Shown here: positions 1 to 5,274 of the stretch, one piece after another
Position numbering within the stretch: the stretch's first letter is position 1
Layout of the letters: every line of letters starts with the position of its first letter
DNA from: Oscillospiraceae bacterium
GTDB lineage: Bacteria > Bacillota > Clostridia > Oscillospirales > Oscillospiraceae
DNA: 6,316 bases
Direction of reading: 5' to 3'
NCBI GenBank assembly: GCA_021199595.1
Contig: JAJQHT010000223.1
Coordinates: 1 to 6,316 of the forward strand
Position numbers and translations under genes: made by a program
The notes under the pieces: generated by a model
What the model was told of the DNA's origin: nothing
The model's input: only the letters and a program-made list of their open reading frames with translations
Database searches by the model: none

Positions 1-1523
1 ATGATCAGTACATGAACTATCGTGAGCTTGCGAACGACCTGGCGGAATATGTCAGGTATATGGGCTATACCCATGTGGAGCTGATGGGCATCTGCGAGTA
101 CCCGCTTGACCCCTCCTGGGGCTATCAGGTGACGGGCTATTACGCCCCCACCGCCCGCTATGGCTCCCCGGAGGATTTCCAGTATTTCGTTGACCATCTG
201 CATCAGGAGGGCATCGGCGTCATCCTGGACTGGGTGCCCGCCCATTTTCCGCGAGATGAGCACGGCCTGGCCGAGTTTGACGGCAGCAAGCTCTATGAAT
301 ATGCCGACCCCCTGCGGGCGGAATACCCGGAGTGGGGGACGCTGGCCTTTGACCTTGGGAAGAAGGAGGTTTCAAACTTTCTTATCGGCAGCGCCCTGTT
401 CTGGGTCAATAAATATCACATCGACGCGCTGCGGGTGGACGCCGTGGCCGCCATGCTCTATAATAATTTTTCCCGCAGTCAGTGGCGGCCCAATATTTAC
501 GGCGGCGAGCTGAATCTTGAGAGCATGGAGTTTTTCCGCCATCTCAACAGCCAGCTTCGCCAGCGCACCAGCGCCTTTATGATTGCCGAGGACTCCTCCG
601 CCATCGAGGGCGTCACCCGGGATGTGAGCGAGGGCGGCCTGGGGTTCGGCCTGAAATGGAACATGGGCTGGATGAACGATACCCTGCGCTATATGGCCAA
701 GGATCCCATCTATAAGCGCTATCACCACGACCTTGTCACCAATGTGTTGATGTATGCGTTCACCGAGCGATTCATCCTTCCGCTCTCCCATGATGAGGTG
801 GTCTACGGCAAAGGCTCCATGCTGAATAAATTCCCCGGGAACATGATGGACAAGATGGGCGGGCTGAAAACCTGCTATACCATGCAGATTGGTTTTCCGG
901 GTAAAAAGCTGCTCTTTATGGGCCAGGACTTCGCGCAGGAGAACGAATGGGACGTTCGCAAAAGCATTGACTGGCATCTGGCCGACCAGGAGTGGCATCG
1001 GGACGTTATGAACTGCGTGCGCGCGCTTCTCGCGCTCTATAAGCGTTACCCCGTTTTGTATGATGATACCGGCGACTATACCACCTTTGAGTGGATAAAT
1101 TATAAGGACGCGGAGCGCAGCATTTTCAGCTATATCCGCCGCAATCCCTGGAATTACAACAACGCGCTTGTGTTCATCCATAACTATACCCCGGTGCAGC
1201 GTGACGGCTATGTGGCGGGCGTGCCCGTTCCCGGCACATACAAACGCGTGTTCACGACCTATCCTGACGGCGACAGCCTGAACATAAAGGCAAAGCAGAA
1301 GGAGGCGGACGGCAGAGAATACCGCCTGGAATTTGACCTGCGGCCACTGGAGTCTGTGATACTGGAAATCCCCGCCGCACCGGCCAAAAAGCCCCGGAAA
1401 CGGACGGCCAAAGCGTCCGCCGCCGCAAAAACCACGAAAACCACCAAAACTGCCAAAACCGCCAAGGACGCCCAATCAGCCAAAGCTGACGCGTCAAAGT
1501 CCGCCAAGGCCCGCCGTCCATAA
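1..1523 (+). CDS. glgB: 1,4-alpha-glucan branching enzyme GlgB, 5'-truncated by the window edge
   Basis: GH13 enzyme that cuts alpha-1,4 glucan chains and re-attaches them as alpha-1,6 branches during cytoplasmic glycogen synthesis. The frame is open from base 3, and the residues before the first ATG (12) already fit the family, so the true start lies upstream. By comparison with E. coli GlgB about 260 residues are missing, including the N-terminal CBM48 domain. Counting from the ATG at 12, the visible motifs are SWGYQVTGYYAP (35-46), DWVPAHF (73-79), RVDAV with nucleophile D143, IAED with acid/base E193, and LPLSHDEV with H260/D261; all catalytic positions are intact. The all-beta C-terminal domain ends near residue 454. 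It is followed by about 48 extra residues rich in Lys, Ala and Thr, which E. coli GlgB lacks. The gene is probably the last of a glycogen operon lying upstream, since the next gene is unrelated. Family assignment is very secure; the role of the tail is unknown. Confidence 0.97.
   Translation, partial: DQYMNYRELANDLAEYVRYMGYTHVELMGICEYPLDPSWGYQVTGYYAPTARYGSPEDFQYFVDHLHQEGIGVILDWVPAHFPRDEHGLAEFDGSKLYEYADPLRAEYPEWGTLAFDLGKKEVSNFLIGSALFWVNKYHIDALRVDAVAAMLYNNFSRSQWRPNIYGGELNLESMEFFRHLNSQLRQRTSAFMIAEDSSAIEGVTRDVSEGGLGFGLKWNMGWMNDTLRYMAKDPIYKRYHHDLVTNVLMYAFTERFILPLSHDEVVYGKGSMLNKFPGNMMDKMGGLKTCYTMQIGFPGKKLLFMGQDFAQENEWDVRKSIDWHLADQEWHRDVMNCVRALLALYKRYPVLYDDTGDYTTFEWINYKDAERSIFSYIRRNPWNYNNALVFIHNYTPVQRDGYVAGVPVPGTYKRVFTTYPDGDSLNIKAKQKEADGREYRLEFDLRPLESVILEIPAAPAKKPRKRTAKASAAAKTTKTTKTAKTAKDAQSAKADASKSAKARRP
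1428..1472 (+). repeat. 9-bp tandem repeat encoding the Lys-Thr/Ala tail of GlgB
   Basis: Four 9-bp units with consensus AAAACCRCC run in phase with the reading frame (1428-1436, 1437-1445, 1446-1454, 1455-1463). A degenerate fifth unit, AAGGACGCC, occupies 1464-1472. They encode KTT, KTT, KTA, KTA and KDA. Because nine is a multiple of three, gain or loss of a unit would lengthen or shorten the tail without a frameshift. The repeat lies inside a longer low-complexity basic tail. Confidence 0.8.
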
Positions 1524-1577
1524 CCCGGCGCCGCGTGCCGCCAGACGGAACAGCGGGGCGAAATAATCCAATATTAT

Positions 1578-1619
1578 CAGCCGGCGGCTGCTGCCCTTTT
1601 GCGGCATGGCCGCCGGTTG
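1578..1619 (+). terminator. Long bulged hairpin between glgB and the nuclease gene, possible terminator
   Basis: CAGCCGGCGGC (1578-1588) pairs with GCCGCCGGTTG (1609-1619) over 11 bp with one G-T wobble. After a 2-nt bulge (1607-1608) the stem continues as TGCTGC (1589-1594) with GCGGCA (1601-1606), leaving a 6-nt loop. The total is about 17 bp, very GC-rich. It lies 54 nt after the glgB stop codon, so a terminator for the upstream operon is the simplest reading. However, no U-run follows the 3' arm. It could instead be an RNA-stabilising structure or part of the leader of the next gene. Confidence 0.45.
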
Positions 1620-1636
1620 CTGTTGACGGCTCATAG

Positions 1637-1643
1637 AGGAGGT
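1637..1643 (+). promoter_or_regulatory. Ribosome binding site that fixes the nuclease start at 1653
   Basis: AGGAGGT is a full-consensus Shine-Dalgarno site 9 nt before the ATG at 1653. It selects this start over the in-frame ATG at 1599. The earlier ATG has no such site, lies inside the hairpin, and would put 18 extra residues in front of a clean lipoprotein signal peptide. Confidence 0.85.
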
Positions 1644-1652
1644 GTATCGAAT

Positions 1653-2534
1653 ATGAAGCGGGTGCTGTCCGCCCTGCTGGCTTTGCTGCTGGCCGTGACG
1701 CTTGCGGGCTGCGATTTGCCGGACTTCGGGATGTTTGGGTCAGCGGATACCGAACAGACGGAGACCGTCGTCACGCTGGACACCCTCCCGGACTATGACG
1801 GGGAGCCTTATATTGCCGTCAACGGCAACCAGCCCTATTTCACCGAGGCGGATTACACCACCCAGGCTTTTGAGTGCTACAGCGACCTGGATGAGCTGGG
1901 ACGCTGCGGCATGGCCTGGGCCAACATCTGCATCGAGCTGATGCCTACAGAGGAGCGGGAGGACATCAGCGAGGTGAAGCCGTCCGGCTGGCGCTCCGCC
2001 GCCTATGATTTTGTGGACGGAGGTTATCTCTATAACCGCTGTCATCTGATTGGCTTTCAGCTGGCCGGAGAGAACGACAACGAGAAAAATCTCATCACCG
2101 GCACCCGCTATATGAACGTCCAGGGAATGCTGCCCTTTGAAAACCTGGTGGCGGCGTATGTGGAGGATACGGAGAATCATGTCCTCTATCGGGTCACACC
2201 CATCTTTGAGGAGGAAAACCTTTTGGCCTCCGGCGTCCTGATGGAGGGCTGGTCGGTGGAGGATATGGGCGATGGCGTTTGCTTTTGCGTCTATGCCTAT
2301 AACGTGCAGCCCGGCGTGGAAATAGATTACGCCACCGGGGACAGCTGGGAAGCCGGAACCGACATAGACGGGCAGGCGGCGGACTATGTGCTGAATACCC
2401 GCTCCATGAAATTCCATCTGCCGAACTGTCCATCCGTGGAGGAGATAAGCCCGGGCAACCGGCAGGATTATACCGGAAGCCGGGAGACTCTCCTGGCCCA
2501 GGGCTACACCCCCTGCGGCCGGTGTAATCCATGA
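1653..2534 (+). CDS. Secreted or anchored lipoprotein, DNA/RNA non-specific endonuclease (Endonuclea_NS_2 / EndA-like)
   Basis: Predicted 293-residue nuclease that degrades nucleic acids outside the cytoplasmic membrane. The N-terminus MKRVLSALLALLLAVTLAGC is a signal peptide with lipobox LAGC, so C20 would be lipidated. After an acidic, Thr-rich linker comes the beta-beta-alpha-metal nuclease domain. Its key motif is YNRCHLIGFQLAG with the presumed catalytic H131, followed by NLITGTRYMN (146-155) and MLPFEN, which supply candidate metal-binding Asn and a conserved Glu (E163). Classic relatives carry DRGH; here it is NRCH, a variant I recall from Firmicute members, with the essential His kept. 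The last 50 residues form a separate module with H255, C259, C288 and C291 (FHxxxC ... CGRC), resembling the small Ada-type zinc-binding fold also seen at the end of some clostridial extracellular nucleases and ComEC proteins. Likely roles are nutrient scavenging, DNA uptake or biofilm DNA turnover; the sequence does not decide between these. Nuclease family assignment is strong. Confidence 0.92.
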   Translation: MKRVLSALLALLLAVTLAGCDLPDFGMFGSADTEQTETVVTLDTLPDYDGEPYIAVNGNQPYFTEADYTTQAFECYSDLDELGRCGMAWANICIELMPTEEREDISEVKPSGWRSAAYDFVDGGYLYNRCHLIGFQLAGENDNEKNLITGTRYMNVQGMLPFENLVAAYVEDTENHVLYRVTPIFEEENLLASGVLMEGWSVEDMGDGVCFCVYAYNVQPGVEIDYATGDSWEAGTDIDGQAADYVLNTRSMKFHLPNCPSVEEISPGNRQDYTGSRETLLAQGYTPCGRCNP

Positions 2535-2605
2535 TAAGCACCCCTCCCGCCGCAACAGACAAACCGGCCAGAAAACGCCTTGCGGTATGGGACACGGTAT
2601 GGTAA

Positions 2606-2611
2606 TATAAT
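2606..2611 (+). promoter_or_regulatory. Candidate promoter -10 element for the DUF262/HNH gene
   Basis: A perfect TATAAT lies 106 nt before the ATG at 2718. The best -35 candidate, TTGCGG (2580-2585), is 20 nt upstream, longer than optimal. The same -35 stands exactly 17 nt from the overlapping TAATAT (2603-2608). A second candidate is the extended -10 TGCGATAAT (2677-2685), which has no good -35. A promoter here fits the nuclease gene ending at 2534 and the next gene having its own base composition. Confidence 0.5.
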
Positions 2612-2717
2612 GTCAATGATTTTGCGCATGGAAGTGAAACGGGGCAGCTGGTTCCGGCGGAAGACTTTTCTATGCCTGCGATAATACGACGGTTTAGGAA
2701 CTGGGGAGATTAGACGT

Positions 2718-4628
2718 ATGGATATTAACACGATTCTCAGTCAAATTGATTTGGGCAGTTATGCTATGCCGGTTTTTCAGCGTGGATATGTCTGGAACAG
2801 AGATCAGGTTCGCAAATTAATGAACTCTTTATATAGAGGGTATCCGATTGGTGAGCTGCTCGTTTGGAATACCGCCACCGACCCTGATATATCTCGCGGA
2901 GACGGGCCGCTGACGCCAGGAAACGTCAATTTGATTCTTGATGGACAGCAGCGAATGACGTCTCTCTATGGTGTGATTCGCGGAGAAGCGCCCAAGTTTT
3001 TTGACGGGAACACAAAATCTTTTACAGGGCTATATTTCAATGTTGAGGATGAAACCTTCGAGTTTTATCTTGCGGCGAAAATGAAAAATGACCCTGCGTG
3101 GATCAGCGTGACTGAGCTAATGAAGCAGGGCGCGTCTGTTTTTATGCAGAACAAGATGCAGGAATGTCAGGAGAGTGTGCCGTTTTGGATTTCCCATGTG
3201 GCTGCACTGAACCGGCTCGATGCAATCAAAAGTATGGATATTCATATCCAGACCGTTTCCGGCCCGGATAAAACCATTGATGTCGTGGTTGAAATTTTCA
3301 ACAACGTGAACAGCGGCGGAACAAAGCTGAGCAAGGGTGATTTGGCGCTGGCAAAAATCTGCGGCGAATGGCCGCAGGCCCGCGATGAGATGAAAAAGAT
3401 CCTTGCGAAATATAGGGCCGCTGGATATGATTTTACGATGGATTGGCTTCTCCGCTGTGTTACGGTCTGTTTGACAGGGCAGCCATATTTCAATGCTTTG
3501 AGTCAGATTCCATCCGACGAGGTGAAAAAAGCTCTACCCAAAACGGATGAAATGATTGGCACTTGCCTGGATCATATCGGCACGCGCCTGGGCTTGGATC
3601 ATGCTCGGGTTCTCGGCGGTGTGTTTGCAATCGCTACGATGATTGGCTATCTCCGTTATAATAACTGGAAGCTTTCAGGCAGCGGCGAATGGGACAGGCT
3701 TCTGTATTGGTATGTCCACACATTTCTGTGGGGGCGTTATGCCGGCTCTACAGAAAGTATGCTGGCGCAGGATTTAAATACGATAAACCGCGGAGAAGGA
3801 ATTGACGGTCTTATCCGGCAGCTGAAGCAATCAAGAGGCGATTTGACGATTCGGCCCGAGGATTTTTGGGGCTGGAGTACAGGGGCGCGTTTCTATCCGC
3901 TGCTCTATCTTCTGACAAGGACGAATCATTCCCGTGACTGGGGAACGAATCTGGAATTGAGCAGCAATCTACTAGGAAAGAACTCCTCGCTGGAAGTGCA
4001 TCATATTTTCCCCAAGGATCTGCTGTATAAAGCCGGAAAGAGCAAATCTATTGTAAATTCCTTGGCGAATTATGCTTTTTTGACCAAGGAAACGAACATT
4101 GCCATCTCAAACCGAAGCCCAGACGATTATATTCCGGAATATCGCGCGAAATGCCCGGGCGCAATGGATACCCACTGGATTCCAACGGATCCGGCGCTTT
4201 GGAAGCTGGAAAATTACGAAAAGTTTCTGGAGGAAAGGCGTATCCTTTTGGCGCAGGCTGCGAATAAATTGCTGCAAGCCCTTTATAACGGACAGCTTGC
4301 GGAAGCCGCTATTCAGGATTTTTCTGCAAAGGCATATGCTACCCCGTGCCCCGAGGAGGAGGAAATCGAAGCGATGTCCGCCTGGATGGCTGCCCATGGG
4401 CTTGACGAGGGCGTAAATAACCATGAACTGCTTGATGACAGCGGTAACGTGACCGCGATTATCGACTTGGCCTGGCCTCATGGAGTACAGGACGGTCTGA
4501 GTACACCGCTGGCGCTTCTACTTAACGAAACCGCCGAAACGCAGGCTATGGTAAGTAAATACGGCTACCGTTATTATACAAGCGTAGAGGAATTGCAGAA
4601 ATATATTCAGTCGAATTATTTGCAGTAA
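2718..4628 (+). CDS. DUF262 + DUF1524 (HNH) protein, single-chain GmrSD-like type IV restriction enzyme
   Basis: 636-residue protein of the GmrSD/DUF262 class, whose characterised members cut DNA carrying modified bases (such as glucosylated hydroxymethylcytosine phage DNA) using an NTP-driven DUF262 part and an HNH nuclease. The DUF262 half shows FQRGYVW (20-26), GYPIGELLVW (41-50), the signature ILDGQQRMTSLYG (73-85) and FNNVNSGGTKLSKGDLALAK (194-213). The DUF1524/HNH part shows EVHHIFPK (426-433), LANY with N451, and TKETNIAISNRSPDDY (456-471), so H428/H429 and the downstream Asn residues needed for a His-metal finger are present. Residues about 540-636 form an acidic C-terminal region around DLAWPHGVQDGLS that I cannot assign. 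Start 2718 has GGGGAG (2703-2708) 9 nt upstream. Sampled 60-bp blocks inside the gene are 35-52% GC against 58-62% in the genes on either side, suggesting horizontal acquisition. No methylase or partner gene adjoins it, as expected for a stand-alone type IV system. The domain call is firm; the modified-DNA target is inferred. Confidence 0.93.
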   Translation: MDINTILSQIDLGSYAMPVFQRGYVWNRDQVRKLMNSLYRGYPIGELLVWNTATDPDISRGDGPLTPGNVNLILDGQQRMTSLYGVIRGEAPKFFDGNTKSFTGLYFNVEDETFEFYLAAKMKNDPAWISVTELMKQGASVFMQNKMQECQESVPFWISHVAALNRLDAIKSMDIHIQTVSGPDKTIDVVVEIFNNVNSGGTKLSKGDLALAKICGEWPQARDEMKKILAKYRAAGYDFTMDWLLRCVTVCLTGQPYFNALSQIPSDEVKKALPKTDEMIGTCLDHIGTRLGLDHARVLGGVFAIATMIGYLRYNNWKLSGSGEWDRLLYWYVHTFLWGRYAGSTESMLAQDLNTINRGEGIDGLIRQLKQSRGDLTIRPEDFWGWSTGARFYPLLYLLTRTNHSRDWGTNLELSSNLLGKNSSLEVHHIFPKDLLYKAGKSKSIVNSLANYAFLTKETNIAISNRSPDDYIPEYRAKCPGAMDTHWIPTDPALWKLENYEKFLEERRILLAQAANKLLQALYNGQLAEAAIQDFSAKAYATPCPEEEEIEAMSAWMAAHGLDEGVNNHELLDDSGNVTAIIDLAWPHGVQDGLSTPLALLLNETAETQAMVSKYGYRYYTSVEELQKYIQSNYLQ

Positions 4629-4643
4629 AAAATTAGGACTTGT

Positions 4644-4658
4644 TGAGAATCATTATCA
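4644..4658. promoter_or_regulatory. Fur-box-like operator
   Basis: TGAGAATCATTATCA matches the 7-1-7 Fur box of Firmicutes (TGATAATNATTATCA) at 13 of 14 defined positions; the only deviation is G for T at position 4. It is an imperfect palindrome in the 55-nt gap between the DUF262/HNH stop (4628) and the phosphatase start (4684), 25 nt before that start. The match favours Fur over PerR (TTATAATNATTATAA). No strong promoter is visible around it: TTGTTG-16-TAATAC (4640-4667) would place the transcript start at or past the ribosome site, and TTGCAG-19-GAGAAT (4620-4650) is weak. Confidence 0.55.
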
Positions 4659-4683
4659 CCCTAATACGAAGGACTAAAAATCG

Positions 4684-5136
4684 ATGAAGAAAATACTATT
4701 CATCTGCCACGGCAATATATGCAGAAGTCCGATGGCGGAGTTTGTGATGAAGGATATGGTAAAAAAGGCGGGGCTGGAGGAGGCGCTTTATATTGAATCC
4801 GCGGCTACCAGCCGGGAGGAGCTGGGGAATCCTGTGTATCCGCCGGCCCGGCGAAAGCTAGCGGAGCATGGAATTTCCTGCGCGGGAAAGACTGCCCGGC
4901 AGATCCGGCGGGAGGATTATGACGCCTTCGACCTGCTGGTTGGCATGGATCAGGAAAATCTGCGCAATATGCGCCGTCTGTGGAACGACAGAGAGGGAAA
5001 GCTCTGCCTTTTGCTGGATTTTACATCTCACCCCAGGGATGTGGCCGACCCTTGGTATACGGGCGATTTCGAGGCCACCTGGCAGGATGTTCAGTCCGGC
5101 TGCGCGGCCCTGCTCGCCTCGCTGATGGGTGACTAG
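4684..5136 (+). CDS. Low-molecular-weight protein tyrosine phosphatase
   Basis: 150-residue cytoplasmic enzyme that removes phosphate from tyrosine (in some bacteria also arginine) on proteins. The P-loop signature CX5RS is complete at the N-terminus as CHGNICRSP, with nucleophile C8, C13 and phosphate-binding R14. The general-acid motif DPWY is present with D122. Length is standard for the family. AAGGA (4669-4673) lies 10 nt before the ATG. No tyrosine kinase or capsule gene adjoins it, so the substrate cannot be named; in Firmicutes relatives act on BY-kinases (Wzb/PtpB type) or as arginine phosphatases (YwlE type). Base composition is GC-rich again (37 of 60 in one sampled block), so the gene looks native compared with its upstream neighbour. 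The Fur-like palindrome just upstream suggests possible iron-dependent control. Confidence 0.95.
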   Translation: MKKILFICHGNICRSPMAEFVMKDMVKKAGLEEALYIESAATSREELGNPVYPPARRKLAEHGISCAGKTARQIRREDYDAFDLLVGMDQENLRNMRRLWNDREGKLCLLLDFTSHPRDVADPWYTGDFEATWQDVQSGCAALLASLMGD

Positions 5137-5176
5137 CGCCCCGTTTCCCGATCCGGCTCTCTGGCCTATAGCACGG

Positions 5177-5205
5177 TTGAAAAAGTTTTTCTTATATGCT
5201 ATACT
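5177..5205 (+). promoter_or_regulatory. Strong extended -10 promoter for the DUF1538 gene
   Basis: TTGAAA (5177-5182) and TATACT (5200-5205) are separated by the ideal 17 nt, with an extended TGC immediately before the -10. Transcription would begin near 5212, giving a leader of about 63 nt. Two small palindromes overlap it: GAAAAA-G-TTTTTC (5179-5191) in the spacer and ATAC-TT-GTAT (5201-5210) on the -10. Either could be an operator. Confidence 0.75.
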
Positions 5206-5265
5206 TGTATCAATAAGAATTTATGTTCATACCGTGTCCCGGCCCTGGGGCGCGGCGCGGGAAAA

Positions 5266-5269
5266 GAGG
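5266..5269 (+). promoter_or_regulatory. Ribosome binding site supporting a TTG start at 5275
   Basis: GAGG in the context AAAAGAGGTTG lies 5 nt before TTG 5275. No ATG or GTG in this frame occurs near the expected N-terminus; the first in-frame ATG, near 5422, would remove the first membrane segment. The TTG start is therefore the best choice. Confidence 0.65.
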
Positions 5270-5274
5270 TTGTT

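Noticed and set aside
12..14. ATG at 12 as the true start of glgB
   Set aside because: The frame is open upstream to the window edge, the motif continues from there, and GlgB needs about 260 more N-terminal residues. It is an internal Met.
372..1475. Long minus-strand open frame across glgB
   Set aside because: It is a mirror of a GC-rich coding gene; its product has no recognisable domain and the + strand gene is certain.
1599..1652. Earlier in-frame start for the nuclease
   Set aside because: It has no ribosome site, lies inside the hairpin, and would bury the signal peptide behind a basic 18-residue extension.
1740..2555. Minus-strand open frame across the nuclease gene
   Set aside because: It is a shadow of the nuclease, which has clear catalytic and lipoprotein motifs on the + strand.
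2610..2684. Short 24-codon frame ahead of the DUF262 gene
   Set aside because: It has no ribosome binding site, overlaps the candidate -10, and has no recognisable product.
2694..4640. TTAGGA(A)CT near 2694 and again at 4633 as direct repeats flanking an insertion
   Set aside because: Only six bases match exactly (TTAGGA); the left copy is inside the gene leader. This is within chance expectation.
4626..4683. Intrinsic terminator after the DUF262 gene
   Set aside because: The only palindrome there is AT-rich with a 1-nt centre and no T-tract, so it fits an operator better than a terminator.
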